DNA of 64,000 nucleotides, taken from positions 62,001 through 126,000 of the forward strand of contig BQJK01000005.1 in the NCBI GenBank assembly GCA_021604665.1. The letters run 5' to 3'. Of the stretch, positions 17,441 through 26,308 are shown piece after piece. Position numbers and translations under genes: made by a program. The notes below the pieces were generated by a model. The model was not told where the DNA came from. It saw only the letters and a program-made list of their open reading frames with translations, and ran no database searches. The DNA is from Rhodomicrobium sp. (GTDB lineage: Bacteria > Pseudomonadota > Alphaproteobacteria > Rhizobiales > HXMU1428-3). The number at the start of each line of letters is the position of its first letter. The first letter of the stretch is position 1.

Positions 17441-17471
17441 AAGGCCGGTGCCTGAAAATGGCACCGGCCTT
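17441..17471 (+). terminator. Intrinsic terminator after the RHH gene
   Basis: A 12-bp perfect stem AAGGCCGGTGCC / GGCACCGGCCTT with a 7-base loop, followed by TATTCCGTTTTTAG and a longer T-run. It closes the fumC-RHH transcript. Confidence 0.9.
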
Positions 17472-17488
17472 ATTCCGTTTTTAGTTTT

Positions 17489-17524
17489 TTTAATTCAGGC
17501 CTGACCCACTTTAATTCAGGCCTG
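17489..17524. repeat. Short direct repeat of period 21
   Basis: TTTAATTCAGGCCTG occurs at 17489-17503 and again at 17510-17524. The copies are followed by similar ACCCAC and CCCAC. They lie between two converging genes; function unknown. Confidence 0.75.
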
Positions 17525-17574
17525 CCCACATCGTTACTATTCAGAGGACCGTGTTCTCATCTACTGACGACAGC

Positions 17575-20500
17575 TCATTCAGGGAATAGCGGTGGAAGGG
17601 GAGAGCGGTTTATCTCTTCATCAAGGCGGCGCTGTTCTTCCTCAATCCGCTTGCGCTCAAGTTCAAGCCGGCGCAATTCTTCTTCCTTCTGGCGCCGCTC
17701 TTCTTCTAACCGCCTTTGTTCAGCCTCCAACCGGGCCTGTTCCAGGCGCCGCAGCTCTTCTTCTTTCTGCTTTAACCCAAGATAGCGCTCAAATTCCGCG
17801 GCTTCCAATTTAGATTTAAAGCTCTGCTGAGCTGCCAGCCGGCCTTCCATCCGTCGTTTAATCGCAGGAATACTTGCCTCATTCACCTCAGCCGGTTTAA
17901 TGGTCCAAACCCCGCTCCAGCTAAGGTCCTCCAGCTTCAACTGCCCCTCAACACCAACAGTACCAGGTTGAATGCCCAGGTCAGGCTGATTAAGCCGTAT
18001 GGTACCATCCAGCAGCTCAAGCCCAAGATCAATGCTTCCAACTTTCAGCGATCCACCCTGATCAATCGCACGTTGTAGTTGGTCATCAACCACCCTGATA
18101 TCACCGCCCTCAGCACTTAAAAATGCAGAAGCAACACCATAAAGCAGTGTGGGGCTAAGCTGGCGAATTTGGCCATCCTGAATTTTAACAGCGCCTTCAC
18201 CAACCAGATTACCAACCAGTGAACGCACACTCTGCCCCCGCCCGCTCAGCGAAATATTCACTGAAAACACACCAGTGCCAAGGCTCGCCTCTTGTGCTGC
18301 ACCAATTTCTTCCAGCTTACCATTGACCAAAGCCGCCATGCCATTCAATGAGTAGCTATCTCCATCCTGGCGCAGCGTGCCGGAGGCGGCAAAGACCCCA
18401 CCAAGGCTCTTGCCTTCAACCCGTACAATCTCAATCACATCATCAGAAAAGCGCCATTGCACGTTCGCATCCGTCAAGCTCATCTGGTCTGAGATCAAAA
18501 GCTCATTCGCCTGAACAACAATTTCACCGCGCACGGCATTGCCAGGGGTCTCAGCCACACCATTACCATCGCCCTGGCCCAGTTCCCGGCCGGTTTTAAA
18601 CGGCACATCCGACCAAACCTCATCAGCTGAACCGCCCTGCCGGTGAGAGAGGCCGGTATTTTTTTGCAGAGGAGCCAGAAGAGTGCGCACGTCGACAGAT
18701 TCAGTTGCCAGCGCTAACCTGTAAACCCGCTCACCATCCCGCACATCAAAAGTGCCGGTACCTCTTATTTGCAAGCCACCAACCGCAATTTTTAATTCAT
18801 TAAAGGCAAACCCATCGAGCTTTTGCTCCAGCTGAACTTCACCCCGAAACGGCTGTATCTCTTCATCAGCAAGCGGTGGCAACCCAAACAGCTGCACAAT
18901 ATTTTCCGTATTCTCGCTCTCAAGGGACACAAGCCCCTTCGAGACAAGCTTGTTTGTCTGAACACTCACCCCCCCATTATAGGTCAGAGAGATTTGCTCA
19001 TTCGTCAGTGTGAACTGCCCATTAAACCCTTCTTCTGCCGTACCGCTGGCAGAAAATGTCAACCGCGCCGGTCCAAAATCTATTTCACTATCAAGCTCTG
19101 CCTCAGCTTTTTGGCTTGGCACAACTTCAGCAATGCCAAATGGCATCAGCTGCGCCGCCAAGGCCGCACCATTTGGGCTTTCTAGCCCACCAAGCAGCGT
19201 TATAGGCAGGTCATTATCTGCATTTGACTTATCCGGAACAGAAACCGTAAAAGCGGCATCATTCCCGCCAATCACCCCATCAACCCGGTAGTTTTTAACC
19301 CCTTCACCCTCTTCCCGGTGCACAGCCAAGCGCAGCGGTAAGAAACGGCGTAAAGTACGCTCATCAAAATCAACGGAATTAAACACACCAGACCAACGCA
19401 ACAGGTCCTGTACAGCCGAGCTCTCATTGGCTTCAACAATAAAACGGCGCACAGGCTGCTCAGATTCCTCAGTAAGGGCCGCAGCCCCCGGCTCACCAGG
19501 GCCGCCCTTATCAAAAATGATACTGAGACCATGCTCACTCAAACCAGCCAGCGCCACAATACGTCCGCCCTGATCATCCGCCTGCCAGGTCAGTTTCACA
19601 TCCCGTTGCTCACCATCAGTAAACACCAACCTTTGCGCTGCAAAATCAAATGTTACCACATCGCTCTTGCCAGCATTTCCTTTGTCAGAACTCTCCTTGT
19701 CAGGGGTTTCCTCTTTAGGTATCGCAACCAAGCCAGCAACATTTAAAAACTCTGTCAGCCCTTTTTCATAGTTTAAAACCTCAACCGGCTGCCCAACCAC
19801 ATCGCTAACGTTTAAAACCCCCGCCCGCAGCTTTAACAAGGTTTGCCCGCGGCGTGCATCAGCTTCGCCCCGCCGTGCATATTTATGTTGAAATTCGCCC
19901 CGCAAGGCAGAGCCTGCAATATCACCCTGCATACCAGTTAATGCGATAGCCTCTTCATCCATCTGCACACCGCCAGAGAGCATAAATTTCCCCCGGCCAA
20001 AGCTCTGCTCTTCCTCTTCATTAAAGTCGAGCTTCAAGGTCGGCGCAGCCCAGCGTATGAATTCAGCAAACTGCAACCCGCGCAAATAAATATCGCCCTG
20101 AAAGCCTGGCGCTATCTCACTCTGGGTAAAATCACCAGCCACACTAATCCGACTAGTACCAGGCAATGCCGCATCAAATGTCTTCACTTCAATGCGCTCA
20201 CCATCACTTTTCAGCATGAGTTGGAAGTCGCGAACAACCCCTTCACCAACATTGATTTGATTGGCCTTTGCCTTGAAATCAATGGTTTCAAAAATTGCTG
20301 TCTGTGACAGTAGCAAATCATTTAAATTGGAAAGCGCAGCAGCCGGGGTAATCCGGTCAATTTTACCATTCGGCTGCAATCCATAAATCATATTCAGGTC
20401 AATCACCTGGCCATTGGCTCTGCCCTTAAGGCTCAGCTTATCGCGCCAGTTAATTGAAAGTTGCCCGCGCACAATCTGCGGCTGGGCCAGGCTGCCACCC

Positions 20501-21555
20501 CGTAACAATAACTTACGAAACTGTGCCTCGGCCCCTTTAACAACCACCTGCGAAGTCAGAATAATCTCCTGCTCCGCATTGGTTAGCCGGGCTTGCCGCG
20601 CCAGGGCTTGCTTTTTCTTGAGTTCGGCGGCTTCTCTCTCCTCCTCATCAAGTTCTTCATCTGGCCTGGTTTCAACGAGAGGGGCTATTTCATCGGCGCT
20701 AATTACCCCGCGCCGCCCAAGATTACCAAAACGGCCAAGCGTGGCCTTAAGCGCACCCTTCGCTTGCCACCGGCCTTTTTCATCAACCAGCGAGCCATCA
20801 AATTCATAACGGTGATCAACTTGCGGCACTGTCAACTTGGCCCGCACCGGATAGGTCCCGCCGCGCACAGCCTTACCAACAGCAAGCCGTACAAAGCTTG
20901 GATCTTCTTCGCTGCCATAGCGCCCATTAAAATAAATCGGGCCGCTCAATGTTGTGGCAGAGAGCACCCCAGCAACACCAGAGAAGGCAACCCGGCGCAG
21001 GTCAGTTCCCTCAATCAATGGAGATTGCAGGATCACCTCACCATTATTCACACGCACATTTTTAAGAGAAATCAAATTCGGAGAGAGCTTCAAACCAGAG
21101 ATAATCACACCGCTGGTGTCACCGCCCGGCCCATTTTGTATATCAAGCGGGGCTTTGCCGCTTTCGCGCGCACGTTTGGCATCAAATGTCGGCCGCCCCT
21201 CCTTATCAAACTGCAACAACAGGCGAGGGCGCTCTAACGTCAGTGTGCTGGCTTCAACGATGCCCTTCAATAATGGCGGAATACCCACCCAAAGAGTCAA
21301 CTCATCAACCTCAAGGATTGGCCGCCCCTCGACGCCGCTTTCACCAAGACGTAAATTCTCAGCCCGCACATAAGGCGTTGGTAACAAACGCACATTCAGG
21401 CTGCCATCAAGCTCTACCCTGGTGCCGAGAATTTCGGTGAGCCGCGTTTCAAAATCCGAGCGATAATCATCCCAGTCCACCATCATAGGCACTGCAAACA
21501 GCGCCGATAAAATGACAACCAAAATCACGGCAATTGCTGTAAGAAAGTTATTCAA
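17575..21555 (-). CDS. AsmA-family envelope protein with a charged coiled-coil tail
   Basis: AsmA-like proteins are large inner-membrane-anchored proteins that project into the periplasm and are linked to outer-membrane assembly and lipid transport. The 1326-residue protein begins with a membrane anchor (about 5-28) followed by VDWDDYRSDFETRLTEILG and LDGSLNVRLLPTPYVRAENL, the typical AsmA N-terminal region. Long beta-rich repeats follow. The AsmA C-terminal part lies around 1080-1240, with GRGQSVRSLVGNLVGEGAVK and DLGLELLDGTIRLNQPDL. The last 75 residues are an Arg/Glu/Gln-rich coiled coil (about 1255-1315) ending NRSPLPPLFPE, not a usual part of the family core. The exact substrate is unknown. 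Confidence 0.85.
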   Translation of the reverse strand: MNNFLTAIAVILVVILSALFAVPMMVDWDDYRSDFETRLTEILGTRVELDGSLNVRLLPTPYVRAENLRLGESGVEGRPILEVDELTLWVGIPPLLKGIVEASTLTLERPRLLLQFDKEGRPTFDAKRARESGKAPLDIQNGPGGDTSGVIISGLKLSPNLISLKNVRVNNGEVILQSPLIEGTDLRRVAFSGVAGVLSATTLSGPIYFNGRYGSEEDPSFVRLAVGKAVRGGTYPVRAKLTVPQVDHRYEFDGSLVDEKGRWQAKGALKATLGRFGNLGRRGVISADEIAPLVETRPDEELDEEEREAAELKKKQALARQARLTNAEQEIILTSQVVVKGAEAQFRKLLLRGGSLAQPQIVRGQLSINWRDKLSLKGRANGQVIDLNMIYGLQPNGKIDRITPAAALSNLNDLLLSQTAIFETIDFKAKANQINVGEGVVRDFQLMLKSDGERIEVKTFDAALPGTSRISVAGDFTQSEIAPGFQGDIYLRGLQFAEFIRWAAPTLKLDFNEEEEQSFGRGKFMLSGGVQMDEEAIALTGMQGDIAGSALRGEFQHKYARRGEADARRGQTLLKLRAGVLNVSDVVGQPVEVLNYEKGLTEFLNVAGLVAIPKEETPDKESSDKGNAGKSDVVTFDFAAQRLVFTDGEQRDVKLTWQADDQGGRIVALAGLSEHGLSIIFDKGGPGEPGAAALTEESEQPVRRFIVEANESSAVQDLLRWSGVFNSVDFDERTLRRFLPLRLAVHREEGEGVKNYRVDGVIGGNDAAFTVSVPDKSNADNDLPITLLGGLESPNGAALAAQLMPFGIAEVVPSQKAEAELDSEIDFGPARLTFSASGTAEEGFNGQFTLTNEQISLTYNGGVSVQTNKLVSKGLVSLESENTENIVQLFGLPPLADEEIQPFRGEVQLEQKLDGFAFNELKIAVGGLQIRGTGTFDVRDGERVYRLALATESVDVRTLLAPLQKNTGLSHRQGGSADEVWSDVPFKTGRELGQGDGNGVAETPGNAVRGEIVVQANELLISDQMSLTDANVQWRFSDDVIEIVRVEGKSLGGVFAASGTLRQDGDSYSLNGMAALVNGKLEEIGAAQEASLGTGVFSVNISLSGRGQSVRSLVGNLVGEGAVKIQDGQIRQLSPTLLYGVASAFLSAEGGDIRVVDDQLQRAIDQGGSLKVGSIDLGLELLDGTIRLNQPDLGIQPGTVGVEGQLKLEDLSWSGVWTIKPAEVNEASIPAIKRRMEGRLAAQQSFKSKLEAAEFERYLGLKQKEEELRRLEQARLEAEQRRLEEERRQKEEELRRLELERKRIEEEQRRLDEEINRSPLPPLFPE

Positions 21556-21804
21556 CGAGGCGATCCTTGAGCCAGTAAGATTTTATCGGAGTTTAAACAC
21601 TTCATAGTGCCTGAAACTAGCACTCTCTAAACAATTCCCCAAGCCCTAACCCAGAGATTAACCAATAGAAAGAGATTCATCAGCTATCCTCTGTAGAAAG
21701 CTGCCATTTTGCAAATGCAGCAAAATATGCAACCCTGTAATCACTTGATCTTTATCCGGTATTTTGATCAGTTTTAATATAGCAATAGCGAAACGAAGCG
21801 GTAA

Positions 21805-23493
21805 ATGGTACCTAGGAGAAGCTTAAAAAATAGAGCAAGGCGGGTCTATATCTCCACCCTGCAGACCATTAAGCCGGCCTATATCGAGCTTTATTATGAC
21901 CGCATCGCCCCTCACCTCAAAACCTCCTCAAATAACAATTTGATAACATTGTGGTTTCTGGCTCTGCTTATCGGCGTCTCTGTTGGCGCGGCCACTCTTT
22001 TATTCCGGTATGCCATCGGGGCGGTTCAATGGCTGTGGATCGGCTCTACAGAAGAAGCAATCGGCAGCCTGTTAGCAGACACCCCCCGCTATATGTTTTT
22101 CCTCGCCCCAATTATCGGCGGCATCATCGTCGGCCAGATCCTGCATCACTTCATTGAAGCCAAGCGCCCCCATACGGTTGCTGATGTCATTGAAGCCAAA
22201 GCCATAAAGGGCTGCCATATAGATACTAGAGACGGCCTTTGGAGCGCCATAGTGGCCGCGGTTGGCCTGGGCTTTGGTGCCAGTGCCGGCAGAGAGGGAC
22301 CGGTTGTTCATTTAGGGGCAACCCTTGCTTCCTTACTGTCTCGGGCCTCAACCTTTACCCATGAGCACCGGCGTATCTTCCTCGCCTCCGGCGTCGCGGC
22401 AGCGGTTTCCGCCTCCTTCAACGCCCCCATCGCAGGGGTGCTTTTTGCCCATGAGGTCATTCTCGCCCATTACGGGCTCACAGCCTTTGTCCCCATTGTG
22501 CTCTCCAGTGTAGCTGGCTCAATTATCGTGCGCCTGACAATTGGTGAATTCCCAGCCTTCCTCATCCCTGAATATAGCATCACCTCCTATTGGGAGTTTC
22601 CTGCCTTTTTCCTTTTAGGGCTAGTGGCGGCAATGGTCTCCATCATTTTCCAGCTCTCCCTATCAACAGCAGAGCGCGTCGCCTCCAGCTTTGAAATGCC
22701 CATCTGGCTGCGGCCAATAATTGGCGGCGCACTTGTAGGGTTAATCGCCCTTGTCTTCCCTGAAATATTAGGTGTTGGCTATGACACAACAGATGATGCC
22801 TTAAAGCAGAATTTAAGTCTTATTCTGTTGTTTAGTCTGTTGGTGGCCAAAACCGCCGCAACAGCCATCACCCTGGCGAGCCGCTTTGGTGGCGGAATAT
22901 TTTCTCCGACACTCTATTTAGGGGCATGCACCGGCGGCGCATATGGCCTCATTGCAGCGGCAGCCTTCCCGGAAATAGCCTCTAGCAATGGGTTATATGC
23001 AATTCTCGGCATGGGCGCTGTCGCGGCGGCGACACTTGGCGCCCCCATCTCCACCACCATGATTGTGTTTGAGTTAACCGGCGGCTATACCCTCTCCATC
23101 GCGCTGTTGCTGACGGTCTCAATCTCCACAGCCCTAACCCAATCAGTATTGGGAATGAGCTTTTTTCATTGGCAACTATCAACCCGGGGCATCTTCCTAT
23201 TTCAAGGCCCCCATAAAGAAATTGCCCGCACACTGACAGTAAGTGATTTCTACACCCCGCTAGAAAACCCAGAACCCCTTGAACTTGGGGAAGATGGCAA
23301 AACGCCGCCAACCATTCGCATAACTGACAATATTGAGCATTGCCTTCGCGCTTTTGACCAGCATGGCCTGCCGAGCCTCCCGGTTATCATAGACAAAACA
23401 GACTCTGAAATAATCGGCCATGCCAAACATGTCGATGCGCTGGATGCTTATAACCAATCCCTCATTCGCGCCCATGAAGAAGAGCATCATTAA
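21805..23493 (+). CDS. ClC-family chloride channel or proton antiporter
   Basis: This is a multi-pass membrane protein of 562 residues. The gating-glutamate motif GREGP is at 162-166 (Glu164) inside GASAGREGPVVHLGA, and FGGGIFSPTLYLGA corresponds to the second filter motif (GxFxP). The first filter motif, usually GSGIP or GxGxP, is replaced here by RPHTVADV (about 121-128), so ion preference cannot be assumed. The cytosolic end (about 480-562) contains one partial CBS-like unit (IRITDNIEHCLRAFDQHGLPSLPVI). Keeping the gating Glu is consistent with an exchanger, which is inference. The start at ATG 21805 has a weak ribosome site. Confidence 0.88.
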   Translation: MVPRRSLKNRARRVYISTLQTIKPAYIELYYDRIAPHLKTSSNNNLITLWFLALLIGVSVGAATLLFRYAIGAVQWLWIGSTEEAIGSLLADTPRYMFFLAPIIGGIIVGQILHHFIEAKRPHTVADVIEAKAIKGCHIDTRDGLWSAIVAAVGLGFGASAGREGPVVHLGATLASLLSRASTFTHEHRRIFLASGVAAAVSASFNAPIAGVLFAHEVILAHYGLTAFVPIVLSSVAGSIIVRLTIGEFPAFLIPEYSITSYWEFPAFFLLGLVAAMVSIIFQLSLSTAERVASSFEMPIWLRPIIGGALVGLIALVFPEILGVGYDTTDDALKQNLSLILLFSLLVAKTAATAITLASRFGGGIFSPTLYLGACTGGAYGLIAAAAFPEIASSNGLYAILGMGAVAAATLGAPISTTMIVFELTGGYTLSIALLLTVSISTALTQSVLGMSFFHWQLSTRGIFLFQGPHKEIARTLTVSDFYTPLENPEPLELGEDGKTPPTIRITDNIEHCLRAFDQHGLPSLPVIIDKTDSEIIGHAKHVDALDAYNQSLIRAHEEEHH

Positions 23494-23710
23494 ATCTCGC
23501 CTGAGCTTGGTGGTAGCACACTGAAATCTCACCCCGACCTCACGGCCTCAAAAAACTCTTAACAGCGAAAGAGTACGCCTTTTATTCGTTCATATTCTCA
23601 GATAACGTCTCCCTCATCGCGCATTTGCGGCAAAAAGCCTGCCCGCGGCGGCACGCCGAGAACCAGCCCTTAAAAAAATTCACTAGCCCAACGAGCCAAA
23701 CAAACCCATC

Positions 23711-26029
23711 ATGACCACGCCGAAAGCCAAAAGCTCAGCCCCCCAAGAAACACCGGCCACCGGCTCCCTTTCCGAGCGCGCCCAGCGCCGCACAGCTCAA
23801 ACAGCCCTCCCCTATCTGCAAGGGTTGAACGAGGCCCAAACCGAAGCTGTGCTTACAACAGAGGGCCCGGTTCTGGTGCTTGCAGGCGCTGGCACCGGCA
23901 AAACCCGCGTCCTCACCACCCGCATCGGTCATATTTTAAGCCACGGCAAAGCCCGGCCAAATGAAATTCTCGCTGTTACCTTCACCAACAAAGCAACGAG
24001 AGAGATGAAAAACCGCATTGGCCAGATGATAGGTGAAGCGGTTGAAGGCATGCCTTGGCTTGGCACATTCCATGCGATTGGCGTCAAAATTCTTCGCCGC
24101 CATGCAGAGCTTGCAGGCCTTAAATCAAACTTCACCATCCTCGATATGGATGACAGCCTCCGCCTGATGAAACAACTCATCAAAGCTGAAAATATTGATG
24201 AGAAACGCTGGCCCCCCCGCCGCCTCTCCTCCCTGATTGATGGCTGGAAAAACCGCGGCCTCACCCCGGATAAAGTGCCAAATGGTGAGGCTTTCTCCTT
24301 CGCCGATGGGCGCGGTAAAGATCTTTACGCCGCCTACCAGAAAAGGCTGAAAGAGCTGAACGCCGTTGACTTTGGTGATTTGCTGCTGGAGATGAACCGC
24401 TTATTTCTGGAAAACCCGGATCTCTTGAAACAATATCACAGCCGCTTTAAATACATCCTCGTTGATGAATATCAAGACACCAACATCGCCCAGTATATCT
24501 GGCTGCGCCTGATCGCCCAGGGCACCGGTAACATCTGCTGCGTTGGTGATGATGACCAGGCCATTTATGGCTGGCGCGGGGCGGAAGTAGATAATATCCT
24601 CCGCTTTGAGAAAGACTTCCCCGGGGCCAAAACCATCCGGCTAGAGCGCAATTACCGCTCCACCGGGCATATTCTCGCCGCCGCCTCCAGCCTTATCACC
24701 CATAATCAGGAACGGCTTGGCAAAACCCTCCATACAGATGATGGGCTCGGGGAAAAACTCACCCTGAAATGCCTTTGGGATGATGCCGAAGAAGCTCGGA
24801 ACATTGGCGATGAAATTGAAGCCCTGCAAACAAAAAAACATGCCCTCAATGAAATCGCCATTCTGGTGCGCGCTTCCTTTCAAATGCGCGCCTTTGAAGA
24901 CCGCTTCGTCACACTTGGCCTGCCTTACCGCGTCATTGGTGGCCCGCGCTTCTATGAACGCCTGGAAATAAAAGACGCCTGCGCTTATTTTGATGTCGCC
25001 CTCAACCCCTCAAACGATCTTAAATTCGAGCGCATCATCAACACACCCAAACGCGGCCTAGCCACTGCCACCCTTGAAGTTCTCCATCATCACGCCCGCG
25101 CCCGCTCCATCTCCCTGTATGAGGCAGCACAAGAGCTTGTCGAAACAGAAGAGCTGCGGCCAAAACCCCGCGGCAGCCTGCGTGCATTATTAAACAAATT
25201 CGATGAATGGCGCCGTGATATAGAAACCATGCCCCACACCGAGCTGGCAGAACGCATTCTGGATGACAGCGGCTACACACAAATGTGGCAACAGGACAAA
25301 AGCCCACAAGCCCAAACCAGGCTCGAAAACTTAAAAGAGCTGATCCGCTATATGGGTGAATTTGAAAATCTGGCCGGGTTTATGGAACATGTCTCACTGG
25401 TCATGGATGCCGATGCCAATAGCGATGGTGACCGCGTCAATATAATGACCCTTCATGCCGCCAAGGGTCTCGAATTTGATACTGTTTTCCTCCCCGGTTG
25501 GGAAGAAGGGCTATTCCCCCATCAGCGCTCTCTGGATGAAGAAGGCCGCGCGGGCCTTGAAGAAGAGCGCCGCCTCGGCTATGTCGGCATCACCAGAGCT
25601 AAAAAACAAGCCCATATCAGCTTCACCCAAAACCGCCGTGTGCATGGCAACTGGCAATCGCCGCTCCCTTCCAGATTTATAGATGAGCTGCCAGCCAGCC
25701 ATGTCGATATCAAGGAAGAAGAGAGTAATTACGGCGGCTATGTCAGCTCTCGCTATGATAATATGTCGATGAATTATTCAAAGACTAATTACACACGCCA
25801 ACCAACCACAAAAACGCAAAAGCAGAGCCCAGCCGGCAAAACAATTGAAGGAACTGTCATCTCCAGCCGCACATCAGGGCCAACAACAAGCTATGAAGTC
25901 GGTGAGCGCATTTTTCATCAAAAATTCGGTTATGGCTCAATTCTTTCTATCACAGGAGACAAACTCTCCATCGCCTTTGAAAAATCCGGCAACAAAAATG
26001 TTCTGGCCTCCTTTGTCGAACGGCATTAG
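23711..26029 (+). CDS. uvrD: UvrD/PcrA-type ATP-dependent DNA helicase
   Basis: A superfamily 1A 3'-5' helicase used in nucleotide excision and mismatch repair and in clearing proteins from DNA. Of 772 residues, the Q-motif region GLNEAQTEAV (about 38-47) precedes Walker A AGAGTGKT (58-65, Lys64). AVTFTNKATREM (Ia), VDEYQDTN (II), GDDDQAIYGWRGA (III), RLERNYRS (IV), MTLHAAKGLEFD (V) and YVGITRAKK (VI) follow. The C terminus (FHQKFGYGSILSITGDKLSIAFE) is the Tudor-like domain that binds RNA polymerase in PcrA/UvrD. About 40 N-terminal residues before the helicase core are low complexity. PcrA and UvrD names are interchangeable here. Confidence 0.95.
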   Translation: MTTPKAKSSAPQETPATGSLSERAQRRTAQTALPYLQGLNEAQTEAVLTTEGPVLVLAGAGTGKTRVLTTRIGHILSHGKARPNEILAVTFTNKATREMKNRIGQMIGEAVEGMPWLGTFHAIGVKILRRHAELAGLKSNFTILDMDDSLRLMKQLIKAENIDEKRWPPRRLSSLIDGWKNRGLTPDKVPNGEAFSFADGRGKDLYAAYQKRLKELNAVDFGDLLLEMNRLFLENPDLLKQYHSRFKYILVDEYQDTNIAQYIWLRLIAQGTGNICCVGDDDQAIYGWRGAEVDNILRFEKDFPGAKTIRLERNYRSTGHILAAASSLITHNQERLGKTLHTDDGLGEKLTLKCLWDDAEEARNIGDEIEALQTKKHALNEIAILVRASFQMRAFEDRFVTLGLPYRVIGGPRFYERLEIKDACAYFDVALNPSNDLKFERIINTPKRGLATATLEVLHHHARARSISLYEAAQELVETEELRPKPRGSLRALLNKFDEWRRDIETMPHTELAERILDDSGYTQMWQQDKSPQAQTRLENLKELIRYMGEFENLAGFMEHVSLVMDADANSDGDRVNIMTLHAAKGLEFDTVFLPGWEEGLFPHQRSLDEEGRAGLEEERRLGYVGITRAKKQAHISFTQNRRVHGNWQSPLPSRFIDELPASHVDIKEEESNYGGYVSSRYDNMSMNYSKTNYTRQPTTKTQKQSPAGKTIEGTVISSRTSGPTTSYEVGERIFHQKFGYGSILSITGDKLSIAFEKSGNKNVLASFVERH

Positions 26030-26308
26030 CCACTACAGCCGTCATACAGCACTAAATTAGCAGCAACACACAAAATTCGCGGTTTTAACCCACCAACCAA
26101 TGCCAAATTGTCACAATTTTTACCCGAATATGCTCTAGTCTCATCATCTCTGGTTGACCAGAACCACCAACAAAGGTCAAAACTGAGGGTGATTTAATTA
26201 TCAGGAAGCGCTCAAATTTATCGGGCAATTCTTTTGGGCAATCCTAACATAGTAAAATCCCATAAGCACAAATTGAGGCAGGCGTGCATATGGAGGGGAG
26301 TAAATCTG

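Noticed and set aside
26234-26308. TTG-initiated extension of the DUF3754 protein
   Set aside because: The ATG at 26309 has a very strong ribosome site; the extension is not family-like.
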